A DNA stretch of 57,376 nt from Streptomyces lycii (GTDB lineage: Bacteria > Actinomycetota > Actinomycetes > Streptomycetales > Streptomycetaceae), in the NCBI RefSeq assembly GCF_009735685.1, contig NZ_WHPN01000428.1, positions 1 through 57,376 of the forward strand, read 5' to 3'. Shown in pieces: positions 26,818 through 34,700 of this stretch. Every line of letters begins with the position of its first letter. The stretch's first letter is position 1. The notes below the pieces were generated by a model. It had not been told where the DNA came from. It made no database searches and saw only the letters and a list, made by a program, of their open reading frames with translations. The translations under genes and the position numbers were made by a program.

Positions 26818-27365
26818 ATGCGTACCTCCCGGGCTCGGTACCGCATCCCCTGAAATCTGGGTACCCGCGGTACGTGCCGCCGTCAAGCGCCCGGACCGCG
26901 CGAAAGCCTGGAATTGGACGTTCCGCCCAGAGGGGGCGACCGCGCGGCGCGGCCTCCCGCCCGGCCGGAACACCGTTGCCGAGGGCGGGTCGTCGCCGGG
27001 GTGGGAGGTGGGCCCCCGAGGCTGGGGCCCCGGGACGTGCGTCACGGGTGGCAAGGGCGGGCGCGCCCGCGGCCGGAGCCCGGGAAACGCGCCAGAGGCC
27101 CGGCCGGGGTGCTCCCGAGGGCGGGGTGGGAAGTGCGCCCGGGGGCCCGGCGGGGAGTCCGGGGCGGGAGGGGGACTGCGCCCGAGGGCTGGCGGGGAGT
27201 GAGCCCGGGGACGGCGTGGGTGGTGCCCCGCGAGGGCGGGGCGGGGATGTGCGCCCCGGACCGGGAGGCGTGCCCGGGATCGCGGCTCGGGTCGTGTTCG
27301 CGCGCCCGGGTCCCTGGCCGCGTCCGGGGACGCCGGCGGTGCCGCCGGGTGCCGTCGGTGCAGCA
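26818..27365. other. G-rich gene-free stretch
   Basis: About 550 bp between the DUF6274 gene and the tRNA-Asp terminator. Beyond the promoter at 26858-26886 it is strongly G-rich on the plus strand (26990-27300), with many GGGG runs that could form quadruplexes. Frames are open in several registers, as expected from composition, but none shows conserved features. Confidence 0.5.
26858..26886 (-). promoter_or_regulatory. Candidate promoter of the DUF6274 gene
   Basis: On the minus strand TTGACG (26881-26886) and TACCCA (26858-26863) are separated by 17 bp, placing the start point about 34 nt before the ATG. Confidence 0.45.
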
Positions 27366-27398
27366 GAACGGCCCGCCCCTGCTGGGGACGGGCCGTTC
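27366..27398 (-). terminator. Terminator hairpin of tRNA-Asp copy 1
   Basis: GAACGGCCCG/CGGGCCGTTC outer stem plus CCCC/GGGG inner stem around a TGCT loop with one bulged A, 8 bp from the tRNA end on the minus strand. Confidence 0.75.
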
Positions 27399-27405
27399 AA
27401 CGATG

Positions 27406-27480
27406 CGGTCCTGACGGGATTTGAACCCGCGGCCTCCACCTTGACAGGGTGGCGAGCACTCCAAACTGCTCCACAGGACC
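27406..27480 (-). tRNA. tRNA-Asp (anticodon GUC), copy 1
   Basis: 75-nt cloverleaf: acceptor GGTCCTG/CAGGACC, D loop AGTTTGGAGT, anticodon loop CTGTCAA, T loop TTCAAAT, discriminator G. It is identical to the gene at 34429-34503. Confidence 0.97.
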
Positions 27481-27754
27481 AGGAGCCGCGCCGCGTTCGT
27501 CCCGGTCCGTTCCGACCGGCGCGTGCGCTGCGAAGACAGACTGTACAGCAGCTCAGGGCCGCCAGTCGAACCGAGGTGCGGCCGCCCCGGCCGGGCCTCC
27601 GGCGGCCCTTGCGGCGGCCCTCGCGGCGGTCCCCCCGGCCGGTCGCCGGGCCGGTACGGAACGCCGCGAACCGGCCGTCCGTGCCGCCCGCCGAGCCGCC
27701 TGCGGCCCGCCGAGCCGCCACGGGCCCGCGCGAGCCTGCGGAGCTGCCGCGAGC

Positions 27755-30700
27755 CTACGGAGCCGCCGCGTCGACGGCCTTCACGATGCGCTTGTCCGAC
27801 ACCGGATACGCGGTGCCGAGCGCGTGCGCGAAGTAGCTGACCCGCAATTCCTCGATCATCCAGCGGATCTCCCGTGCCTTCTCCGGCACCGGCCGGCCGG
27901 GCGGGAACTGCTCCAGCAGCCAGGCGTACTCGTCCTGCATCTCCTTGATCTTCGCCATCCGGCTCCGGTCCCGCTCGGCGTTGGCGGGCAGCTGCTGGAG
28001 CCGCCGGTCGGCCGCGACCAGGTAACGCATCAGGTCCGGCAGCCGCCGCACCCCGTGCTCCGTGACGAAGCCGGGCTTCACCAGGGCCGCCAACTGCTCC
28101 CTGACGTCCGACAGCGAGGCGGCGAGCACCGGGGAGGTGATGGAGCGCAGCCGCTGCTCGCACGCGTGCCAGGCGGCCAGCACCTCGCGGACCTTGCGCA
28201 CGGCGTCCATCGTCGCGTCCACCAGGTCGGCGCGCACGGCGTCGTACAGCTTGCGGAAGGACTCCTCGTCCCAGGCCGGGCCGCCGCGGGCGGCGACGAG
28301 GCGGTCGGCGGCCGCGGTGACGCAGTCGTCGAAGAGCGCCTGGACGCTGCCGTGCGGATTGCGGGAGAGCGCCAGCTTCTGCCGGTTGTCGAGCTGGTCC
28401 TGCGCGAACTTGGCCGGATTCACGGGGACGTTCAGCAGGATCAGCCGGCGCGTGCCGCGCCACATCGCCTCGGCCTGCTCCGCCTCCGTGTCGAAGAGCC
28501 GTACGGCCACCGAGCTGCCCTCGTCGACCAGCGCGGGATACGCCTTGACGGGCTGTCCGCCGCGCCGGGTCTCGAAGGTGCGCGGCAGCGTTCCGAGCGT
28601 CCAGGAGGTGAGCCCGGTGCGCTGCACGGGCCCGGCGGCCGCGGCGCCGTCCTCCGCCGCGGCCCCGTCGCCCTGCTTCCCCGCGCGGGCCTCGAAGGAG
28701 CGGTCGAAGGCCTTGTTGATGGCGGCCTGGGTCTTCGGCCGGAGCCTGAGCTTGAGCGCCTCCAGGCTCTTGTCCTCGGCGATCTTGCGGCGACGCTCGT
28801 CCACCACCCGGAAGGTGATCTTCAGGTGGTCGGGGACCTTCGTCCAGTCCCAGTCCTCCGGGGCGATGGGGACGCCGACCATGCGCTGGAGTTCCCGGCC
28901 GAGCGCGGCCGTCAGCGGCTCCTGGCCGGGGACGGTGGTGCCGAGGAAGCGCTGGGCGTAGTTGGGCGCCGGTACGTAGTTGCGGCGTACGGGCTTGGGC
29001 AGCGAGCGGATCAGCTCGGTGACGAGGTTCTCCCGCAGGCCCGGGATCTGCCAGTCGAAGCCGTCCGGCGTGACCTGGTTGAGCACCTGGAGCGGGATGT
29101 GGACGGTCACGCCGTCCGCGTCCGTGCCCGGCTCGAACTGGTAGGTCACCCGGAACTTCAGCTTTCCCTGCCGCCAGGAGTCCGGGTAGTCGTCCTTGGT
29201 GACGGCTTCCGCCTGCTCGTTGATGAGCATCGACTTCTCGAAGTTGAGAAGCTCCGGCTCCTCCCGGCGCCGCTGCTTCCACCAGGAGTCGAAGTGCGCC
29301 CCGGACACGACGTGTTCGGGGATCACCCGGTCGTAGAAGTCGAACAGCGTCTCGTCGTCCACGAGGATGTCGCGGCGCCGGGCGCGGTGCTCCAGCTCCT
29401 CGACCTCGCTGAGCAGCTTGCGGTTGTCGTGGAAGAACTGGTGGTGGGTGCGCCAGTCGCCCTCGACCAGGGCGTTGCGGATGAACAGCTCGCGGGAGGT
29501 CTCCGGGTCGATCCGCCCGTAGTTGACCTTCCGCTGGGCGACGATCGGCACACCGTGGAGCGTGACCCGTTCGTACGCCATGACGGCGGCCTGTTTCTGC
29601 TCCCAGTGCGGTTCGCTGTAGGTGCGCTTGACCAGGTGCTGGGCGAGCGGTTCGACCCACTCCGGCTCGATCTTCGCGTTCACCCGGGCCCACAGCCGGG
29701 ACGTCTCGACCAGCTCGGCGGACATGATCCAGCGCGGCGGCTTCTTGAACAGCCCGGAGCCCGGGAAGACCGCGAACTTCGCGCCGCGGGCGCCCAGGTA
29801 CTCGTTCTTCGCGTCGGTGTCCTTGAGCCCGATGTGCGACAGCAGCCCGGCCAGCAGCGAGGCGTGGACCCGGTCGGCGGGCGCGTCCGGGCTGCTGCTG
29901 TCACCGAGCTGGATGCCCATGGTCTTCGCGACCTGGCGCAGCTGGGTGTAGATGTCCTGCCATTCCCGTATCCGCAGGTAGTTCAGGAACTCGGACCGGC
30001 ACATGCGGCGGAACGCGGACGAGGACAGCGCCTTCTGCTGCTCGCGGACGTAACGCCAGAGGTTGAGGAAGGCGAGGAAGTCGGAGGTCTCGTCGCGGAA
30101 GCGGGCGTGCTGCTGGTCCGCCTGCTGCTGCTTGTCGGAGGGGCGCTCGCGCGGGTCCTGGATGGACAGCGCCGCGGCGATGACCATGACCTCGCGGACG
30201 CAGCCGTTCCGGTCGGCCTCCAGCACCATCCGGGCCAGCCGCGGGTCGACGGGCAGCTGGGACAGTTTGCGGCCGGTCTGCGTGAGCCGCTTCTTCCCGT
30301 CCTGGGCGGGGCCGGTCTTCTGCTTCGGGTCGAGCGCGCCCAGCTCCTCCAGCAGCTGCACGCCGTCCTTGATGTTGCGGCGGTCCGGCGGGTCGATGAA
30401 GGGGAACTTCTCGATGTCGCCGAGCCCGGCAGCCGTCATCTGGAGGATGACGGAGGCCAGGTTCGTGCGCAGGATCTCGGCGTCGGTGAACTCCGGGCGC
30501 GAGTCGAAGTCGTCCTCGGAGTACAGCCGCACGCAGATGCCGTCGGACGTACGGCCGCAGCGTCCCTTGCGCTGGTTGGCGCTGGCCTGCGAGACGGGCT
30601 CGATGGGCAGGCGCTGCACCTTGGTGCGGTGGCTGTAGCGGGAGATCCGGGCGAAGCCGGGGTCGATGACGTAACGGATGCCCGGGACGGTGAGGGACGT

Positions 30701-31804
30701 CTCGGCGACGTTCGTGGCCAGCACGATGCGCCGGCCGCTGTGACGCTGGAAGACGCGGTGCTGCTCGGCGTGCGACAGACGGGCGTAGAGCGGCAGCACC
30801 TCGGTGCCGCCCGCCGCGGCGCCGCCCGCGCCGGTGAGCCGCTTGTTCAGCGCGTCCGCCGTGTCGCGGATCTCCCGCTCGCCGGACAGGAAGACGAGTA
30901 CGTCGCCCGGCCCCTCGCGCCGCAGCTCGTCGACGGCGTCGCAGATGGCGGTGACCTGGTCGCGGTCGGCGTCCTCCGAGCCCTCCTCCAGCAGCGGCCG
31001 GTAGCGGACCTCGACGGGATACGTACGCCCCGACACCTCGACGATCGGGGCCGGCTCGCCGTCCGGGCCGGCGAAGTGCCGGGCGAACCGCTCCGGGTCG
31101 ATCGTCGCGGACGTGATCACGACCTTGAGATCGGGGCGCTTCGGCAGCAGCTGGGCGAGATAGCCCAGGATGAAGTCGATGTTGAGGCTGCGCTCGTGCG
31201 CCTCGTCGATGATGATCGTGTCGTACTGGCGCAGCTCGCGGTCCGTCTGGATCTCGGCGAGCAGGATGCCGTCCGTCATCAGCTTGACGTGGGTGTCCGG
31301 CCCGACCTGGTCGGTGAACCGCACCTTCCAGCCGACCGTCTCGCCGAGCGGGGTGCCCAGCTCCTCCGCGACGCGCTCGGCGACCGTGCGGGCGGCGATC
31401 CGGCGCGGCTGGGTGTGGCCGATCAGCCCCCGGACCCCGCGGCCCAGCTCCATGCAGATCTTCGGGATCTGCGTCGTCTTGCCGGAGCCCGTCTCACCGG
31501 CGACGATCACCACCTGGTGATCGCGGATCGCCGCCAGGATGTCGTCCTTCTTCCGGCTGACCGGCAGGGCCTCCGGATACGTGACGCGGGGCACGCCCGC
31601 CCGCCGCCGGGCGACCCGCGCCTCGGCCTGCTCGACCTCGGCGGCGATCTCGCCCAGCACGGTCTGCCGGGCCTCGGGCTTGCGGATCCGGCGCGCGCCG
31701 TCGAGCCGCCGGCCGAGCCGGTGCGCGTCGCGCAGCGTCAGCTCGTCCAGCCGGGCGCCCAGGTCTGCGAAGGCGGGGGATCCGGGGGGAGTGGAAGTAG
31801 ACAT
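27755..31804 (-). CDS. hrpA: ATP-dependent RNA helicase HrpA
   Basis: 1349-aa DEAH-box helicase, the usual length for bacterial HrpA. Motif I is GETGSGKTTQIPKICMELGR (about residue 104), motif Ia TQPRRIAARTVAERVAEELG, motif II DEAHERSLNIDF (about residue 200), motif III SATID, and the C-terminal helicase core includes QRKGRCGRTSDGICVRLY. The winged-helix, ratchet and OB regions follow, then the long HrpA-specific C-terminal domain (DUF3418-like). It acts on RNA or RNP, and in other bacteria rescues stalled ribosomes. The ATG has GGAG 7 nt upstream. Confidence 0.97.
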   Translation of the reverse strand: MSTSTPPGSPAFADLGARLDELTLRDAHRLGRRLDGARRIRKPEARQTVLGEIAAEVEQAEARVARRRAGVPRVTYPEALPVSRKKDDILAAIRDHQVVIVAGETGSGKTTQIPKICMELGRGVRGLIGHTQPRRIAARTVAERVAEELGTPLGETVGWKVRFTDQVGPDTHVKLMTDGILLAEIQTDRELRQYDTIIIDEAHERSLNIDFILGYLAQLLPKRPDLKVVITSATIDPERFARHFAGPDGEPAPIVEVSGRTYPVEVRYRPLLEEGSEDADRDQVTAICDAVDELRREGPGDVLVFLSGEREIRDTADALNKRLTGAGGAAAGGTEVLPLYARLSHAEQHRVFQRHSGRRIVLATNVAETSLTVPGIRYVIDPGFARISRYSHRTKVQRLPIEPVSQASANQRKGRCGRTSDGICVRLYSEDDFDSRPEFTDAEILRTNLASVILQMTAAGLGDIEKFPFIDPPDRRNIKDGVQLLEELGALDPKQKTGPAQDGKKRLTQTGRKLSQLPVDPRLARMVLEADRNGCVREVMVIAAALSIQDPRERPSDKQQQADQQHARFRDETSDFLAFLNLWRYVREQQKALSSSAFRRMCRSEFLNYLRIREWQDIYTQLRQVAKTMGIQLGDSSSPDAPADRVHASLLAGLLSHIGLKDTDAKNEYLGARGAKFAVFPGSGLFKKPPRWIMSAELVETSRLWARVNAKIEPEWVEPLAQHLVKRTYSEPHWEQKQAAVMAYERVTLHGVPIVAQRKVNYGRIDPETSRELFIRNALVEGDWRTHHQFFHDNRKLLSEVEELEHRARRRDILVDDETLFDFYDRVIPEHVVSGAHFDSWWKQRRREEPELLNFEKSMLINEQAEAVTKDDYPDSWRQGKLKFRVTYQFEPGTDADGVTVHIPLQVLNQVTPDGFDWQIPGLRENLVTELIRSLPKPVRRNYVPAPNYAQRFLGTTVPGQEPLTAALGRELQRMVGVPIAPEDWDWTKVPDHLKITFRVVDERRRKIAEDKSLEALKLRLRPKTQAAINKAFDRSFEARAGKQGDGAAAEDGAAAAGPVQRTGLTSWTLGTLPRTFETRRGGQPVKAYPALVDEGSSVAVRLFDTEAEQAEAMWRGTRRLILLNVPVNPAKFAQDQLDNRQKLALSRNPHGSVQALFDDCVTAAADRLVAARGGPAWDEESFRKLYDAVRADLVDATMDAVRKVREVLAAWHACEQRLRSITSPVLAASLSDVREQLAALVKPGFVTEHGVRRLPDLMRYLVAADRRLQQLPANAERDRSRMAKIKEMQDEYAWLLEQFPPGRPVPEKAREIRWMIEELRVSYFAHALGTAYPVSDKRIVKAVDAAAP

Positions 31805-31937
31805 ACCGGCTCCAGGATCTCACCTCGCGGAACGGGCGGGCCAACGAATTCCTTCGCGGAGTGCCGCGGGTCACCGAGGGGAGACTTCGAGGGGCCTCGG
31901 GCGGGGACGGGAGGGCGGCCGTGGCCGGCCCGCGCGG

Positions 31938-32084
31938 GACGGCCGCGCGCACGCGCCGTACGGGTCCGTCGGTCCGGCCCGTGCGCGACGGCCGCGCACA
32001 CGCGCCGTACGGGTCCGTCGGTCCGGCCCGTGCGCGACGGCCACGCGAACGGACCGCACGGGCTCGTCGGTCCGGCCCGCCCTG
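31938..32084. repeat. Three tandem 49-bp repeats
   Basis: Copies start at 31938, 31987 and 32036. The unit runs GACGGCCGCGCRCACGCGCC, then GTACGGGTCCGTCGGTCCGG, then CCCGTGCGC. Copies 1 and 2 are nearly identical; copy 3 has diverged. The array ends immediately before the -10 of the next gene, so it occupies its upstream promoter region. Confidence 0.9.
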
Positions 32085-32086
32085 CA

Positions 32087-32092
32087 TAGCGT
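32087..32092 (+). promoter_or_regulatory. Candidate -10, leaderless start
   Basis: TAGCGT lies exactly 7 nt before the ATG at 32100 with no ribosome-binding site, directly after the 49-bp repeat array. Confidence 0.45.
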
Positions 32093-32099
32093 GGCTGTC

Positions 32100-33182
32100 A
32101 TGAGCCGAGACCCGGAGCAGCCCCAGCGCCGTGGGTCCGGACGCCGCCCGTCCGCCCGCGAACGGTGGCGGGCCTTCCGGGGGTCGCCCTTCTTCTCCGC
32201 CGCGGTGCTGGTGCTGATCATCGGCCTGGCCGCGGGCACCTTCGCCGGCTCCTACACGTACGCCATGGGGAACCCGGCGCCGCACAGCCTCGCGACCGCC
32301 GTGGCCGCCGCCGAGCCGGGGACCCGGGCGGCGGCCCGCCAGCAGGCGTTCATCGACGGCCTCGAACAGGCCCTCGGCACCACCCTCGACCTGCACCGCT
32401 ACCGGACGTACGAGGAGGCCCGGGAGGCGGTCGACGACCAGCGGGTGTTCGCGGTGCTGCGGACGGCGGACGGCGGCAGGGTCCTGGACGTGGAGGTCGC
32501 GGGCGCGTCCGGGGCGTCCGTGGCCGAGGTGCTGGCGAAGGCCGCGCCCGAGGTCGGCAGGAAGATCGGTGTGCCGGTCGAGGTGCGGGACGTCAAACCG
32601 CTCCAGCCGGGCGACCCGCGCGGCCTCGTCCTCTTCTACATCTCCCTCGCCGCGGTGATCGTCGGCTTCGTCGGCGCGATCCAGCTCAGCGTCCACGCCC
32701 GCGACCTCAACCCGGGCGAACGCATCGCCACCACGGCCGCGTACGCCCTGCTCGGCGGCCTGGCGATCACGGTGACGGTGGATTCGCTGCTGAACGCCGT
32801 GGACCTGCCCTTCGCGGAGTCGTGGCTGATCCTGGCGCTCACGATGTTCACCTCCGGCATGGTGTTCACGATGTTCAACGCCGTCATCGGGCGGTGGGCC
32901 ATGCTGCCCACCTGGGGGCTGATGGTGATCATCGGCAACCCGTCCTCGGGCGGTGCCGTCTCCTGGCCGCTGCTCCCCTCCCTGCTGGGCCACATCGGGC
33001 GCTGGCTGCCGCCGGGGGCGTCGGTGGGCGCCCAGCACTCGGCGGTCTACTTCTCCGGCCACCAGAACGTGATGCCGTATCTGGTGCTGTCCGGCTGGGC
33101 GGTGCTGTCGTGCACGGTCTTCTGGATCTGGCGGCACCGCCACCCGGGCGGGCGGCCACGGGCGGGCGACGGGACCGGGTGA
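32100..33182 (+). CDS. ABC-2 / YhgE-Pip-like membrane protein
   Basis: 360 aa. A basic N-terminus leads to TM1 (about residues 32-55), then an extracytoplasmic domain of about 125 residues rich in Ala and charged residues (RTYEEAREAVDDQRVFAVLR and VAEVLAKAAPEVGRKI). At least five more TM helices follow (about 182-345). This layout (one TM, a large loop, then a TM bundle) fits the DUF3533/YhgE-Pip and ABC-2 permease-like superfamily. No ATPase gene is adjacent, so transport by an ABC mechanism is not shown. The transcript is probably leaderless. It is convergent with the TSUP gene. Confidence 0.8.
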   Translation: MSRDPEQPQRRGSGRRPSARERWRAFRGSPFFSAAVLVLIIGLAAGTFAGSYTYAMGNPAPHSLATAVAAAEPGTRAAARQQAFIDGLEQALGTTLDLHRYRTYEEAREAVDDQRVFAVLRTADGGRVLDVEVAGASGASVAEVLAKAAPEVGRKIGVPVEVRDVKPLQPGDPRGLVLFYISLAAVIVGFVGAIQLSVHARDLNPGERIATTAAYALLGGLAITVTVDSLLNAVDLPFAESWLILALTMFTSGMVFTMFNAVIGRWAMLPTWGLMVIIGNPSSGGAVSWPLLPSLLGHIGRWLPPGASVGAQHSAVYFSGHQNVMPYLVLSGWAVLSCTVFWIWRHRHPGGRPRAGDGTG

Positions 33183-33320
33183 CCCCGGCGGTGCGGTGCG
33201 CCCGGGGCACCGGTTCGGGAGCCGCCACTCGGTACGCGGCCAGGGCAGCGGCCGCACGCGCCGCCCGGCCGGGGCCGGGGCGTACATTCCCCACCGCCCG
33301 GGTCCGCGGCCGTACGCGGC

Positions 33321-34052
33321 TCACAGCCCGACGAGCCCCTTGGCCATGGTCGTGACCCCTCCGCCGAGCGCCAGCAGCAGGACGACCAGCCGCGCCCGCC
33401 GCTCCGAGATCCGGGCCGCGAGCGCCCTGCCGGCGACCGCGCCGCCCGCGATCCCGGCGGCGGTCAGCAGCCAGGAGGGGGCGGTGAGCTGCGGCACGCC
33501 CTTGGCGGCGACGGAGAAGACGTTCACCACGAGCCCGTAGAAGAGGGCGTTCGACGTGAACTGGCGCGCCGTCCACTCCGCGTTCACGGCGTACAGCGAC
33601 AGCGCGGGGCCGCCGACCCCGGCGGAGGAGTTCATGAACCCGCTCGCGGCACCGGCGGCGACCGCACCCCCGGTGCCGCGCAGCGAGGCCACGCGGGCCC
33701 CGCGCATCACGAGCAGCACGGCCACGCTGACCAGGGCGCCCATCCCCGTGAGCAGCACCGGCTCGGGCAGCAGCCCGGCGATCAGGGCGCCGAGCGGGAC
33801 GGTGCAGGCGGACGCGCAGACGAGCGGGACCATGGCGCGCAGCCGCACCTGACGCCAGTGGCTGGCCAGCCCGACGGCGCTGATCACCCCGGCGGCGCAG
33901 TTCGCCAGCGTCACGCCCTCGCCCGGCCCGAGCAGCAGCACCAGCGCGGGCACGGAGACGAGCCCGAACCCGATCCCGGACATCCGCTGCACGGAGGACC
34001 CGACCAGCACGACGCCGCCGAGCAGCAGGGCGGCGATCCAGGCGCTGGTCAC
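33321..34052 (-). CDS. TSUP-family (TauE/SafE) membrane permease
   Basis: 243 aa with about eight hydrophobic helices. The two-repeat layout of TSUP transporters is visible: SSVQRMSGIGFGLVSVPALV near the N-terminus and GFMNSSAGVGGPALSLYAVN in the second half, each with the conserved Gly-rich loop. Members export or import sulfite, sulfoacetate or other small organosulfur anions; the substrate here is unknown. The GTG at 34052 is chosen because GAGGAG lies 7 nt upstream; the ATG at 34121 would add a proline-rich N-terminus without a good site. Confidence 0.88.
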   Translation of the reverse strand: MTSAWIAALLLGGVVLVGSSVQRMSGIGFGLVSVPALVLLLGPGEGVTLANCAAGVISAVGLASHWRQVRLRAMVPLVCASACTVPLGALIAGLLPEPVLLTGMGALVSVAVLLVMRGARVASLRGTGGAVAAGAASGFMNSSAGVGGPALSLYAVNAEWTARQFTSNALFYGLVVNVFSVAAKGVPQLTAPSWLLTAAGIAGGAVAGRALAARISERRARLVVLLLALGGGVTTMAKGLVGL

Positions 34053-34282
34053 GGGGCGGCTCCTCGGCGTGGTGCTGGTGGGTCCGGCAGGGGGCCCCGG
34101 GGCCGGTCCCGCCGTACTCATGGTCGCCGGACGGTTCCCCGGACACCGCCCCGGCCCCCCGGCCCCCCGCACCCGCCGGTCCGGGCTCGGAGGACGACGG
34201 CCGGCTCGACCGGTGCGCTGACTGGCGGCGTTCGGCGTTCGGCGTTCGACGTCCGACACGGCCGTCCGGAGCGGACGGCACG

Positions 34283-34316
34283 AAAAAGCCCCCTCCGAGG
34301 AATCCGGAGAGGGCTT
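34283..34316 (-). terminator. Terminator of the Glu-Asp-Phe tRNA cluster
   Basis: Stem AAGCCCYCTCCG/CGGAGRGGGCTT followed on the minus strand by TTTTT, just after tRNA-Phe. A classical terminator for the cluster. Confidence 0.85.
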
Positions 34317-34334
34317 GCCCTGATCGGGCGAAGG

Positions 34335-34408
34335 TGGCTGGGGCCGGGGTCGAACCGGCGACCTTCCGCTTTTCAGGCGGACGCTCGTACCAACTGAGCT
34401 ACCCAGCC
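34335..34408 (-). tRNA. tRNA-Phe (anticodon GAA)
   Basis: 74-nt cloverleaf: acceptor GGCTGGG/CCCAGCC, D loop AGTTGGTAC, anticodon loop CTGAAAA, T loop TTCGACC, discriminator A. It is the last gene of the Glu-Asp-Phe cluster. Confidence 0.97.
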
Positions 34409-34428
34409 GCGCAGCACTACGGCTGCTG

Positions 34429-34503
34429 CGGTCCTGACGGGATTTGAACCCGCGGCCTCCACCTTGACAGGGTGGCGAGCACTCCAAACTGCTCCACAGG
34501 ACC
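34429..34503 (-). tRNA. tRNA-Asp (anticodon GUC), copy 2
   Basis: 75 nt, identical to the gene at 27406-27480. It is the middle gene of the tRNA cluster, 20 bp from tRNA-Phe. Confidence 0.97.
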
Positions 34504-34545
34504 AAGCTCGTGCGAGCACCAGTCTCGCACATGCAGGGTGTTGCG

Positions 34546-34618
34546 TGCCCCCAACGGGATTCGAACCCGTGCTACCGCCTTGAAAGGGCGGCGTCCTGGG
34601 CCACTAGACGATGAGGGC
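34546..34618 (-). tRNA. tRNA-Glu (anticodon UUC)
   Basis: 73-nt cloverleaf: acceptor GCCCTCA/TGGGGGC with one T-G pair, anticodon loop CTTTCAA, T loop TTCGAAT, discriminator A. First gene of the three-tRNA unit. Confidence 0.96.
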
Positions 34619-34700
34619 TGATGGCCCACCTGGGCGCTTGTGGGGCGCCGTCGGGGACGTGAGAAGCATATGGGATGCGGAAGGGGATCGCCAAAACGGT

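Noticed and set aside
26818..27365. Coding gene in the G-rich region near tRNA-Asp
   Set aside because: Open frames occur in several registers because stop codons are rare at this GC. None has a ribosome-binding site with a conserved product.
31938..32084. CRISPR array from the 49-bp repeats
   Set aside because: Repeats are contiguous with no unique spacers.
27449..32089. 1546-aa open frame on the plus strand antisense to hrpA
   Set aside because: It is the mirror of the hrpA coding sequence (GC-rich shadow frame). HrpA motifs are complete on the other strand, and the plus frame has no recognisable domain.
33321..34532. Longer TSUP reading frame extending through the tRNA cluster
   Set aside because: The upstream extension runs through tRNA-Phe and tRNA-Asp. 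The GTG with GAGGAG at 34052 gives normal TSUP length.
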